A stretch of DNA of 64,000 nt from Brevundimonas sp. SORGH_AS_0993 (GTDB lineage Bacteria > Pseudomonadota > Alphaproteobacteria > Caulobacterales > Caulobacteraceae): NCBI RefSeq assembly GCF_030818545.1, contig NZ_JAUTAH010000001.1, forward strand, positions 2,733,001 to 2,797,000. The letters run 5' to 3'. Below are positions 54,125 through 64,000 of the stretch, in pieces. Each line of letters begins with the position of its first letter. The first letter of the stretch is position 1. The notes under the pieces are model-generated. The model ran no database searches and had not been told where the DNA came from. It saw only the letters and a list, made by a program, of their open reading frames with translations. The translations under genes were made by a program, and so were the position numbers.

Positions 54125-54400
54125 CTATTTAAGCCATAGCATGATGCTGGCGAGGGTGGTGAAGCCTTTGAAGTTGGAGGCGAGCTTGTCGTATCGGGTG
54201 GCGACGCGCCTGAAGTGCTTGATGTGGCTAAAGAAGCGTTCGACGCGATTGCGCTCCTTGTAGAGGTCGGCTTCGTAGGTGTGTTGTCGTTTGCGGTGGC
54301 GTCGGGGCGGCACGACGGGATCGCCCCCCTGATCGATGATCTTCTTATACAGGCGGTCGCCATCATAGGCCTTGTCGGCAAGGATGTAGCAACCGCCAGA
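54125..54400 (-). mobile_element. IS5-family transposase, C-terminal remnant
   Basis: The reversed strand reads YILADKAYDGDRLYKKII, PVVPPRRHRKRQHTYEADLY, ERNRVERFFSHIKHFRRVAT and ends FTTLASIMLWLK. This is the C-terminal third of an IS5/IS427-type DDE transposase, with Asp (ADKAYDGD) and Glu (ERNRVERFF) but no N-terminal half. Homology stops at about 54400, where the TetR gene begins. Confidence 0.85.
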
Positions 54401-54425
54401 GAACGTCCGGGACAGGTTTGAACTG

Positions 54426-55110
54426 ATGGCTGCCAAGAGGTTAACGGAGAAGAAGGCGCGAGCAGAGGTGTCGGATAAGCCGGCTTCATCGCGTCGCTCG
54501 CGGGACTCGGCGGCCAACGCGCGAGAAAATCCTGCAGGCCGCGATCGCTGAGTTCGCGGAACGCGGCCTCAGCGGCGCCCGGATTGACTCCATCGCCCAG
54601 AGATCGGGCGCCAACATGCGGATGCTTTATCACTATTACGGGAGCAAGGAGAACCTGTACCTCGTGGTTCTCGACCATGTCTATGAGGAGCTTCGTCTAA
54701 AGGAGCAGGAACTCAAGATCACCGACCTGGAACCTTTTGCAGGCATGCTCAGCCTGTTCGATTTCACCTTTTCCCATTTCGACGCTCACCCGGAAGTCAT
54801 TTCGCTCTGGACTGGAGAGAACCTGCAGAAGGGCGCATATCTGTCGCAGTCCCTGCGCGCGGCCACGATTTCCTCCCCCTTGCTGACAGCGATCGAGGAC
54901 ATCCTAAGGCGCGGCGAGAAGGCCAAGGTCTTTCGGCGAGGGATCGACCCATTGCAACTCTACATAACAATGGTGGCCCTAAGTTACTTCCACCTCTCGA
55001 ATGCCTACACGCTTTCGGCGATCTTCCGGAAAGACCTCCACGACGAGGCGTGGAAGACGGAACGGAGAAAGCATGTTCACGACGTCATGAAGGCCTACCT
55101 GAAGCCTTAA
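54426..55110 (+). pseudogene. TetR-family regulator, frameshifted near 54516
   Basis: The frame from ATG 54426 reads MAAKRLTEKKARAEVSDKPA then SSRRSRDSAAN. The next frame continues TREKILQAAIAEFAERGLSG, ARIDSIAQRSGANMRMLYHY and ends KAYLKP at 55110. The joint would be seamless (RDSAATREKIL) if one A in CCAACG were absent at about 54516. Together they make a normal TetR repressor of about 227 residues. It is either inactive or carries a sequencing error. The IS5 remnant lies directly upstream and may have removed its regulated neighbour. Confidence 0.75.
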
Positions 55111-55294
55111 CCCATGCTTCTGGGGCTGAACCGACATCTGTGGACGGCCCTGCACTGCAAGGCCCAAATTCGGGCTTGAAGGCAGGGTCTGCGAGTGCGG
55201 TCAGGTTGACCAAGACGCGCCGCACCTGTCCTGTCCCGACGAAATCTCGAACGGCGGCCGTCGCCCACGTCGCCTCGGCTTCTGTAGTCTCTGA

Positions 55295-56308
55295 TCAGGC
55301 CGTTGGACGGCCTGAGGTGGAGCCTCTGGCGATCAGGCGGCCGGGCAGGAGGACTGTCTGACTATCCTGGGAAGCGCCGCGATCGATGCGGTCGGAGAGC
55401 AGCCGCATCGCCGCCTTGCCAATCTCGTCGATCGGCTGGGCTATGACGGTGAGGGCAGGACGCACCAGACGGGTCCAGGGTTCGTCGTCGAAAGCCGCCA
55501 GGCCGATGTCTGCGGGAATGGTCAGACCCAGGTCGTCGACGGCGCGCAGGACGCCCAGGGCGAGGAGGCTGTTCGACACCACCACGGCGTCGGGCCGGTG
55601 CTCGGTCCATAGGGTCTTGAACGCCGCCTCGGCAGCGGCGGCGTTCGGCGCGACGAACCGGCTTGTCGCGGGCAGACCTCTTTCCGCAAGGGCGGAGCGG
55701 AAACCGGCCTCCCGCTCGGCGCCCGTCGTGCTGCTGGCGCCGAAGAGGCCCGCGATCTTGCTGAACCCCTGTGCGGCGACATGTTCGGCCAAGGCGGCGG
55801 CGGCGTTGAGGTTGTCGGTCATGACGGCGTCGTGGCCGCAGGCCGGGGTTGCGCGGTCGATCAGAACGGTCGGCACGTCGATGGAGAAGCCGGTCTCCAT
55901 CGCCTTCAGAGTGGCCCGCGAGGGCGCCAGGATCAGGCCGGTCACGCGCTCTTCCTGCATGGCCCGAATGTAGAAGGCTTCCCGTTCGGGGTTCTCATCG
56001 GTGTTGCACAGAACCAGCCGCATGCCCTGCGCATAGGCGATGTCCTCGACCGCGCGGCTGACGGCGGTAAAGAAGGGGTTGCGGACATCCGCGACGATCA
56101 AGCCGATCGTGCGGGCCTCTTGCGACCGCAGCCGACGCGCCGACAGGTTCGGACGATAGCCGATCGCCCGAGCCACGGTCTGGACACGCTCGCGCAGTTC
56201 AGCGCTGACGGGCCCGCGTCCGAGCGCCCGAGAGACCGTGGCGGGCGAAACGCCGGCCGCCTTGGCCACATCCTTGATGCCGACGGTTTGCCGTGAACCC
56301 GCTTTCAT
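55295..56308 (-). CDS. LacI-family repressor, probable regulator of the fructose PTS operon
   Basis: A 337-residue LacI-type regulator. The helix-turn-helix (GIKDVAKAAGVSPATVSRAL) and hinge (NLSARRLRSQEARTIGLIV) are followed by a periplasmic-binding-type effector domain (NPFFTAVSRAVEDIA; DVPTVLIDRATP). It is divergent from the PTS operon, and the 26-bp palindrome lies in the shared gap. The likely effector is a fructose phosphate, by context. Confidence 0.88.
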   Translation of the reverse strand: MKAGSRQTVGIKDVAKAAGVSPATVSRALGRGPVSAELRERVQTVARAIGYRPNLSARRLRSQEARTIGLIVADVRNPFFTAVSRAVEDIAYAQGMRLVLCNTDENPEREAFYIRAMQEERVTGLILAPSRATLKAMETGFSIDVPTVLIDRATPACGHDAVMTDNLNAAAALAEHVAAQGFSKIAGLFGASSTTGAEREAGFRSALAERGLPATSRFVAPNAAAAEAAFKTLWTEHRPDAVVVSNSLLALGVLRAVDDLGLTIPADIGLAAFDDEPWTRLVRPALTVIAQPIDEIGKAAMRLLSDRIDRGASQDSQTVLLPGRLIARGSTSGRPTA

Positions 56309-56357
56309 ACCTGTTCATCGCGTGTGCGGACAGCGCTGACAAGCGGCGGATTGACAA

Positions 56358-56383
56358 CGGACGTGAAAACGTTTTCACGTCCG
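56358..56383. promoter_or_regulatory. 26-bp perfect palindrome, LacI-family operator
   Basis: Half-site CGGACGTGAAAAC is followed at once by its exact inverse, centred between 56370 and 56371. The core TGAAAACGTTTTCA fits LacI/FruR-type operators. A TTGACA (56351-56356) next to it is probably the -35 of the fruB promoter, so binding would block both divergent genes. Confidence 0.85.
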
Positions 56384-56414
56384 CGAAACACCCGAGCGTC
56401 AGGGAGGCGCCGCC

Positions 56415-58928
56415 ATGACTTCGACTTCCGTGGGAAACCTGCTTTCGCGCCAGCTTGTCCGGTTGAAGGTGGTCGCCGCCGACAAGGGCGACGCCATCGC
56501 CCAGGCCGGCGCCCTTCTGGCCGCGGCCGGTTGCGTGGCCCCCGCCTATGCCGAAAGCATGGTCAGACGCGAAGCGGCGGCGAACACCTTTCTGGGTCAC
56601 GGCGTCGCCATTCCCCATGGTCTGGCCGAGGATCGACACCTGGTCCTTCGCAACGGGATCGCCATCCTGCAACTGCCCCAGGGGGTGGAGTGGAACGCTG
56701 GCCAGACCGCGCGGCTCGTGGTGGCGATCGCCGCCCAGTCGGACGCGCACCTCGCCGTGCTTCGGCGCCTGACGCGCCTGCTGCAGGACGAATCCCGTCT
56801 TGAGGCGCTGTTCGCCACCGAAGATGCCGACGACATCCTGGCCGCCCTGATCGACGACGCGGCGCCGGACGCGAAGAGCGGTCCGGCGGTGGACCTGGCG
56901 AGCAAATTCGACTGGACCGTCTCTTATCCCTCCGGTCTTCACGCCCGCCCGGCCTCGCGCTGGGTCGATGCGGCGCGCGGCTTTTCCGCCCAGATCCGTG
57001 TGCGGCACGGCGACGAGACGGCGGACGCCAAATCCCTGGTTTCCTTGCTTCAACTGGGGCTGACTCAGGGCGCCGTCGTCACCGTTTCGTCGGCCGGACC
57101 GGACGCGGCGGCGGCCCTGGACGCTTTGAAGCGGGTCATGGACGGCCTGTCCGCCCAGGAGCAGGCCGACGCCGCCCTGGCCGCCCGTCGGGCCGAAACG
57201 CTGGCGCCGGCCTGGTCGCCGCCCGGCCATCCCGCCTTCATCGCCGGCGTCGCCGCTTCTCCGGGACTGGCGATCGGGACCTTGCGGACGATCACCCCCG
57301 TCACGGACGCGATACCGGATCGTCCCGTGCCGCTGACCGAAGGCGGCGCCCTGCTGGACGGCGCCTTGTCCACCACCCGCTTCCAGCTGCGCGCGCTGGC
57401 GGACGACACGGCGCGCCGGGTGGGCGCCGCCGAGGCCGACATCTTTCGGGCGCAGGCCGAACTGCTGAACGATACGGATCTGATCACCATCACCTGCCAG
57501 TTGATGGTGGAGGGACACGGCCCCGCCTGGGCCTGGAACACGGCCGTCGATCGGGTCGCCGCCCGTCTGAGCGCGCTGGGCAATCCTGTCCTGGCGGCCC
57601 GGGCGGCCGATCTTCGCGATGTGGGACGCCGTGTCCTGACCGCGTTGGACCCGGCCTTGAAGCGCGACGACCTGTCCAGCCTGCCGGAAGGGCCGACGGT
57701 CCTGATTGCGGCGGATCTTTCGCCGTCCGACACGGCCTCGCTGGATACGGACAAGGTCGTCGGCCTGGTCACGGCCCTGGGCGGCCCGACGTCGCACACG
57801 GCGATCCTGGCCCGGACGCTGGGCCTGCCGGCCGTGGTCGCCGCCGGTTCGGCGGCGCTGGACCTGGCCGATGGCGCGACTGTCATCGTCGACGGCCAGG
57901 CCGGCCGGCTTTACGTCGATCCGTCCGAAGCCGACCTCCGGGCCGCCGCCGCCTGGATCGAAAAGCAGCAAGAGATCCGCGCCCGCGAGAGCGAGGCGCG
58001 CGCGCTTCCCGCGACGACCCAGGACGGCCATCGGATCGAAGTCGTGGCCAATATCAATCAGTCGCACCAGGCGACCTTCGCCTTGTCCCAGGGCGCCGAG
58101 GGGGTCGGTTTGATGCGGACCGAGTTCCTGTTCCTGGAATCGGACCACGCGCCCGACGAAGACGAGCAATACGCCGCCTATGCCGCCATGCTGCGGGCAA
58201 TGGACGGCCGCCCCGTGATCGTGCGCGCCTTGGATATCGGCGGAGACAAGCAGGTCGCGCATCTGGATCTGCCGAAAGAAGAGAATCCTTTCCTCGGCGT
58301 GCGCGGCGCGCGCCTTCTGTTGCGGCGGCCGGAACTGCTGGAGCCGCAGCTGCGCGCCCTCTATCGCGCGGCGGCGGACGGGCTTGGAAATCTGTCGATC
58401 ATGTTCCCCATGATCACCTCCGTGTCCGAGATTCAGGCCCTGAAGACGATCTGCGCCCGCATCCGCGACGAGATCGGCGCGCCCGAAGTGCCCCTGGGGA
58501 TCATGATCGAGGTGCCGGCCGCTGCGATCCAGGCCCGTTCGATGGCGCAATACGTCGATTTCTTTTCCATCGGTACCAACGACCTGACCCAGTACGTCCT
58601 GGCCGTCGATCGTCAGAACGCCGAACTGGCGGCCGACGCCGACGCCCTGCATCCCGCAGTGCTGCGCCTGATCCATCAGACGGTCGAAGGCGCACGCGCC
58701 CATGGCAAATGGGTCGGAGTCTGTGGCGGCCTGGCGGGCGACCCCTTCGGCGCCGGCCTGCTGGCGGGTCTGGGCGTCAAGGAACTGTCGATGACCCCGC
58801 GCGAGGTTCCGGCGGTGAAGGCCCGGCTTCGCGGTTCCAGCCTGGCCGCGCTCGCCGACTTGGCGGCGCGCGCTCTGGAGGCCGAGTCGGCCAGCGATGT
58901 CCGCGCTCTGGGCGGCGCCGACGCATGA
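56415..58928 (+). CDS. fruB: fructose PTS fusion protein EIIA-HPr-EI
   Basis: An 837-residue multi-domain phosphotransferase protein. EIIA-Fru (about 5-145) has the phosphorylated His68 (IPHG). An HPr-like domain (about 165-245) has His176 (PSGLHARPAS). Enzyme I (about 275-820) has phosphohistidine 461 (GGPTSHTAIL), the FFSIGTNDLTQY segment, and the cysteine in VGVCGGLAGDP. It carries the whole phosphate relay from PEP to EIIB of FruA. Its stop overlaps the fruK start (ATGA). Confidence 0.94.
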   Translation: MTSTSVGNLLSRQLVRLKVVAADKGDAIAQAGALLAAAGCVAPAYAESMVRREAAANTFLGHGVAIPHGLAEDRHLVLRNGIAILQLPQGVEWNAGQTARLVVAIAAQSDAHLAVLRRLTRLLQDESRLEALFATEDADDILAALIDDAAPDAKSGPAVDLASKFDWTVSYPSGLHARPASRWVDAARGFSAQIRVRHGDETADAKSLVSLLQLGLTQGAVVTVSSAGPDAAAALDALKRVMDGLSAQEQADAALAARRAETLAPAWSPPGHPAFIAGVAASPGLAIGTLRTITPVTDAIPDRPVPLTEGGALLDGALSTTRFQLRALADDTARRVGAAEADIFRAQAELLNDTDLITITCQLMVEGHGPAWAWNTAVDRVAARLSALGNPVLAARAADLRDVGRRVLTALDPALKRDDLSSLPEGPTVLIAADLSPSDTASLDTDKVVGLVTALGGPTSHTAILARTLGLPAVVAAGSAALDLADGATVIVDGQAGRLYVDPSEADLRAAAAWIEKQQEIRARESEARALPATTQDGHRIEVVANINQSHQATFALSQGAEGVGLMRTEFLFLESDHAPDEDEQYAAYAAMLRAMDGRPVIVRALDIGGDKQVAHLDLPKEENPFLGVRGARLLLRRPELLEPQLRALYRAAADGLGNLSIMFPMITSVSEIQALKTICARIRDEIGAPEVPLGIMIEVPAAAIQARSMAQYVDFFSIGTNDLTQYVLAVDRQNAELAADADALHPAVLRLIHQTVEGARAHGKWVGVCGGLAGDPFGAGLLAGLGVKELSMTPREVPAVKARLRGSSLAALADLAARALEAESASDVRALGGADA

Positions 58929-59896
58929 CCGCCCGGATCGTCACCGTCACCCTGAACCCCGCCATCGACCTGGCCGTCGGGCTTCAGACGCTCGTTCCCG
59001 GAGAGGTTCACCGCGCCCGGACGGCGGCGACCATGGCCGGTGGGAAGGGGGTCAATGTCGCCGCCTGCCTGGCCGACTGGGGTTTGAAGCCGACGGCGGC
59101 GGGTCTGCTGGGCGCCGACAACGCCGACGCCTTCGAAGCGTTGTTCGCCGCCAAGGGGATCGCCGACGCCATGACGCGGATGGCCGGCGCCACGCGGATC
59201 AATGTGAAGGTGTCGGACACGGGCGGGCGTACGACGGACATCAATCTGCCCGGCCTGCCTGCCGCCGCTGAAGACCTGAAACAGGTCCGAAAGGTTCTGG
59301 AGCGGCTGGACCCGACCATCCTGGTGCTGGCGGGCAGCCTGCCGGACGGGCTGCCCGCCTCGGCCTGGGCGGATCTGTCGGCGGACTGGAAGGCGCGCGG
59401 CGCCCAGGTCGTCATGGACATCAGCGGCGAACCGCTTTCCATCGCCCTGGCCCGGCCCCGCGCGCGGCCTCATCTGGTCAAGCCCAATCGGGACGAACTG
59501 TCCGATCTAGCGGGCGGGACGCCGCTGGACGACGAAGGCCTGCTGCGCCAGGCGCGTCTGATCCAGGCGGCCGGAGTCGATCTGATCGCGGTCTCTCTGG
59601 GCGCCCAGGGGGCGCTGTTCGTCGGGGGCGGCGAGGCGGTGCACGCCGCCTCCCTGCCCGTGGATGTCCCCTCCAGCGTCGGCGCCGGAGACGCCATGGT
59701 GTCGGGCCTGATCGCCGCCCTGTGCGAAGGCGCGGATCTGGAGCGCAAGGCGCGGCTGGCGACCGCCTTCGCCGCCGGAAAGCTGAGGGTTCTGGGTCCG
59801 TATCTGCCGCCCCGGCAAGACATCGAAGCCCTGGCCGCCCAGGTCAGACTGACGTGCGCCGACGACTGGATCGGCCAGGGCCAGGGCGCAGCATAG
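58925..59896 (+). CDS. fruK: 1-phosphofructokinase
   Basis: A 323-residue PfkB-family kinase that converts fructose 1-phosphate to fructose 1,6-bisphosphate. [28 protein letters not shown], and the catalytic [12 protein letters not shown] are present. ATG 58925 overlaps the fruB stop. Second gene of the fruBKA operon. Confidence 0.94.
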   Translation: MTARIVTVTLNPAIDLAVGLQTLVPGEVHRARTAATMAGGKGVNVAACLADWGLKPTAAGLLGADNADAFEALFAAKGIADAMTRMAGATRINVKVSDTGGRTTDINLPGLPAAAEDLKQVRKVLERLDPTILVLAGSLPDGLPASAWADLSADWKARGAQVVMDISGEPLSIALARPRARPHLVKPNRDELSDLAGGTPLDDEGLLRQARLIQAAGVDLIAVSLGAQGALFVGGGEAVHAASLPVDVPSSVGAGDAMVSGLIAALCEGADLERKARLATAFAAGKLRVLGPYLPPRQDIEALAAQVRLTCADDWIGQGQGAA

Positions 59897-59922
59897 CGTC
59901 CACCCTTGGGAGGAGGAAAACC

Positions 59923-61629
<1,707 letters not shown>

Positions 61630-61670
61630 CTCGAACTCCCTCAAAATCTACGCGAACAGAAAGCTCCAAG

Positions 61671-63050
61671 ATGCGCCACGTTCTGAAAACGATTTCTGCG
61701 GTGCTGGTCGCCGCCGTCTCGCCGACCCTCGCCCATGCCCAAAGCCAAGCCCAGACTCAGGCCCAGACTCAGGCCCAGACTCAGGCCCAGACCCGGACGC
61801 AGACCCAGACCCAGACCCAGACCCAGACCCAGACGTGGCCCGCCCGTGGCGTGACCTGGCAGGCCTCCTATACGGGCGAAGCCGCCGCCGTCGTCGATGG
61901 CGGCCTGGACAATAAAAGCGCCTATGCGGGCCAACTGATGCTCGGCGCCGATCTGGACCTGGAGACCTTGTCCGGCTGGAAGGGTGCAACGCTGCACGTC
62001 GCCGTCGTCAACCGCCACGGGGACAATCTGTCCGACCGAGGGATCGGCAACAGCACCTCCATCCAGGAAATCTACGGGGCCCAGAACAGCCGGTTGACGC
62101 TGTTCAGCCTGGAGCAAAGCCTGTTCGACGGACGGCTGGTGCTGGAAGGCGGCCGGACGGTCGCCAACATCAGCTTCCTCGGTTCGCCCCTTTGCCAGTA
62201 TTTCCAGACCAACTCGGCCTGCGGAAATCCGACCTTCGTCTTCAAGACCAGCAACTTCACCTACTGGCCCGTGTCCAGCTGGGGCGCTCACGCCAAGGCG
62301 TGGCTGACGCCGAACATCTACGCCCATTTGGGCGTCTACGAGGTCAACCCCGAACGCGCCCGGAACAGCGACCATGGTCTGGATTGGGATACGCACGCCT
62401 CGACCGGTGTGATCGCGCCGTTCGCCTTGGGTTATCGCACCACGGCGGAAACCGACGCCTATCCGCGCGCCTATGAGGTCGGGGGGTGGTACGACCAGTC
62501 CGACTACGCCGATCCGCTGGACGATGCGACGGGCGTTCCCGCCGCCGTCTCCGGCAGGCCCTACGCCGTTCGGAACGGTCGGTCCGGCGTCTTCGCCCGC
62601 TTCGAGCAGACGGCGTGGCATGCCGACGGCGACACGAAGCGCAATCTGACCGTTTTCGGCGCGGCCCTCGCCAAGACGTCGGGCGAGACGGTCGAGAGCG
62701 ATTTCCAGCAGCTGGGCTTCGTCCTGAAAGGCCCCTTCGCCGCGCGTCCGGCCGATAGCCTGGCCTTCGTCGCCACGCGCCAGGCCTATTCTGACGAGGC
62801 CCTTGAAAACCTCCGCCTGACCCGCGCCGCCGCAGGTGGAACGGGAACGCCCGCCGACGACCAGATCATGATGGAGCTGAGCTACGGCTTCCAGGTCACG
62901 CCGGCCGTGCGTATTCAGCCCAATGTCCACTACATTGTCCGGCCGGATCAGTTGAACGCCCCGCAGCGGACCGAGAACCTGCCCAACGCCCTCGCCATTG
63001 GGGTGCGTCTGGACATGAACCTCGCCGACGCCTTCGGCCTGAACCGTTAG
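61671..63050 (+). CDS. OprB-family carbohydrate porin
   Basis: A 459-residue outer-membrane porin of the OprB family. A signal peptide ends near AHAQ. A Gln-Thr/Gln-Ala repeat (about 25-56) links to a barrel with SYTGEAAAVVDGGLDNKSAY, then GDNLSDRGIGN and YGFQVTPAVRIQPNVHYIV. It lies 41 bp after fruA and is likely the outer-membrane route for sugars of the PTS operon. It is not obvious that it shares the operator-controlled transcript, but the short gap suggests so. Confidence 0.88.
   Translation: MRHVLKTISAVLVAAVSPTLAHAQSQAQTQAQTQAQTQAQTRTQTQTQTQTQTQTWPARGVTWQASYTGEAAAVVDGGLDNKSAYAGQLMLGADLDLETLSGWKGATLHVAVVNRHGDNLSDRGIGNSTSIQEIYGAQNSRLTLFSLEQSLFDGRLVLEGGRTVANISFLGSPLCQYFQTNSACGNPTFVFKTSNFTYWPVSSWGAHAKAWLTPNIYAHLGVYEVNPERARNSDHGLDWDTHASTGVIAPFALGYRTTAETDAYPRAYEVGGWYDQSDYADPLDDATGVPAAVSGRPYAVRNGRSGVFARFEQTAWHADGDTKRNLTVFGAALAKTSGETVESDFQQLGFVLKGPFAARPADSLAFVATRQAYSDEALENLRLTRAAAGGTGTPADDQIMMELSYGFQVTPAVRIQPNVHYIVRPDQLNAPQRTENLPNALAIGVRLDMNLADAFGLNR
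61747..61834 (+). repeat. in-frame 12-bp and 6-bp repeats in the porin gene
   Basis: Four near-copies of CAGGCCCAGACT-like units (encoding QAQT) are followed by about six CCAGAC units (encoding QT). All are multiples of 3, so slippage would change the linker length just after the signal peptide without breaking the gene. Confidence 0.85.
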
Positions 63051-63065
63051 GCCCCGGACTCATAG

Positions 63066-63225
63066 CCAGAACAGGATGGGTGGGGCGAGGGCTGTGGCGG
63101 ACGGGAAGTCGGTCGGGCATCGATCGTAGCGCGTGGGACCCGCCGCCAGTCCTTCAGGTCCGAACACGATTCAGCGCTTTGCATCGGCGCTTGTGGTAGC
63201 GGATGAATTCGGGGCGTGTTCAGCC
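63066..63225 (-). mobile_element. decayed IS5-type transposase remnant
   Basis: The reversed strand reads IRYHKRRCKALNRI, then after frame changes EGLAAGPTRYDRCPTDFPSA and ALAPPILFWL with a stop. This matches the end of IS5-type transposases (RIEIMFGRLKDWRRVATRYDRC...). It carries several frame changes and is inactive. It lies between the porin gene and the S10 peptidase gene and explains most of the 300-bp gap. Confidence 0.7.
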
Positions 63226-63351
63226 AATAGTCGCCGGGGCGTCCGCCAGCTGAGCCCTTTGCGATTGACGAAGATCGTCCGGCTCAGCGACCGTTCTGGC
63301 GCGTTACCGACGCTGCGTCGAAGGAGGCGACGCCTTTTGCGTCATTGGCGA

Positions 63352-64000
63352 CTATCGGGAGACCATGTCCCTGACATCCTGGCTGAACTGCAGACGGGGG
63401 GCGGGGTCGCGGTAGAACATATGGCCGCCTTCGTAGCAGCGATAGGTCAGGGCGGAGCGCAGCGTTGGCGGCAGGCGTTGCGCGACGGCGGCGTCGCGGG
63501 CGCAACTGGCCAGGGAATCGTAGCGACCGGAAGCGATCAGAACCTTCAGGGTCGGCGACAGGGCCAGAGCCTCTTCGGTCGCGGGCAACGGAGGGCCTAT
63601 GCGGGGCGGGCCGCCGCCATGACGGACGGCTTCGTCGATCGCCGTCTTGACCGCCTCGGGGCTGGGGTTTTCCACGGTCGCGTAGTTCCATCGCGCGCCG
63701 ACGGCGGCTGGGAAACGGTCGTAGGGCGCGTAGCCGACCTGCACGTCGTCCAGACCAACATAGGCCAAGTCCGTCACATAGTTCAGCGTGCGACGCAGGT
63801 AGCGGTCGATGGCGCCGTTGAAACCATTTTGCGGACTTTTGGTCAGCCGCATGTCGAAGATGTTCAGCGTCTTGCCCTGATCCTGCAACAGACCCTGCAG
63901 ATATTGGCGCGGCGTTAAGGTCAGGGTGTTGCGGTCGATCCGGTCGATCGGCGCGCCGGTGAAGCGCGAGAGGTCGGCGATGACCGCGTCGCGCTCGGCG
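63352..64000 (-). CDS. S10 family serine carboxypeptidase-like protein, C-terminal part
   Basis: The last 215 or so residues of a peptidase; the N-terminal part with the catalytic Ser lies beyond base 64000. The fragment reads FTGAPIDRIDRNTLTLTPRQ near the start. It continues with LKVLIASGRYDSLASC (Asp region of S10 enzymes) and CYEGGHMFYRDPAPRLQFSQ, where the His is the catalytic one. The family fits by layout; substrate unknown. Confidence 0.75.
   Translation of the reverse strand, partial: AERDAVIADLSRFTGAPIDRIDRNTLTLTPRQYLQGLLQDQGKTLNIFDMRLTKSPQNGFNGAIDRYLRRTLNYVTDLAYVGLDDVQVGYAPYDRFPAAVGARWNYATVENPSPEAVKTAIDEAVRHGGGPPRIGPPLPATEEALALSPTLKVLIASGRYDSLASCARDAAVAQRLPPTLRSALTYRCYEGGHMFYRDPAPRLQFSQDVRDMVSR

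Noticed and set aside
56199..58703. A minus-strand frame of 834 residues
   Set aside because: It is the shadow of fruB, whose three domains are clear on the plus strand.

Overview
The window looks like chromosomal DNA of a GC-rich alphaproteobacterium of the family Caulobacteraceae, most likely Brevundimonas. The grounds are codon usage, the large TonB-dependent receptors, the LexA-type box GAAC-N7-GAAC in front of an imuA-imuB-dnaE2 cassette, and an S46 peptidase. This placement is an inference from gene content; no search was run.

Region 1 (1-30 kb) is mostly ordinary core genome. It holds a partial S46 peptidase, a DevC/DevA/DevB-like ABC exporter with its HlyD adaptor, a divergent LysR/MFS pair, an enoyl-CoA hydratase, and a uvrC - carbonic anhydrase - Phd/PIN toxin-antitoxin - pgsA run. 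It continues with a folM-like reductase plus folB, the glucan synthase opgH next to an acyltransferase-DUF998 fusion, a DUF1338 dioxygenase, msrA, tRNA-Ser(GGA), and the SOS mutagenesis cassette imuA-imuB-dnaE2. Two short genes (50 and 26 codons) with good ribosome binding sites also lie here.

Region 2 (30.3-37.24 kb) is an accessory island that resembles a defence island. It has two genes with a similar short N-terminal domain (one DUF5623), a DUF1353 protein, a Shedu-like (DUF4263) nuclease followed by a HEPN-like protein, a frameshifted Ntn-hydrolase resembling HslV/proteasome beta subunits, and a UvrD-type helicase that has lost its N-terminus at an IS6-family remnant. This is the best candidate for something undescribed.

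Region 3 (37.24-42.3 kb) is an IS6-family patchwork. A remnant, a complete 812-bp copy and a second remnant, all in one orientation, surround a ferric-siderophore-type TonB receptor and a frameshifted PepSY membrane protein. It ends in a run of sixteen CCGCA units directly before a DeoR/AgaR-like regulator.

Region 4 (42.3-53.9 kb) is a sugar cluster. It contains an AgaR-like regulator, a lipoprotein amidohydrolase, a GH36 alpha-galactosidase-type enzyme, a DMT-family permease, AgaZ, AgaS, a BadF-type sugar kinase and a TonB receptor. TTTCGTT-type motifs lie in front of its transcription units. Together they suggest release, uptake, phosphorylation and breakdown of N-acetylgalactosamine or galactosamine from glycans. 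No deacetylase or catalytic tagatose-bisphosphate aldolase subunit is in the window.

Region 5 (54-64 kb) has an IS5-type remnant, a frameshifted TetR gene, and a LacI-type regulator sharing a 26-bp perfect palindrome with a fructose PTS operon (EIIA-HPr-EI fusion, 1-phosphofructokinase, EIIBC). An OprB-type porin follows, then another IS5-type remnant and the 3' part of an S10 peptidase gene that runs off the window.
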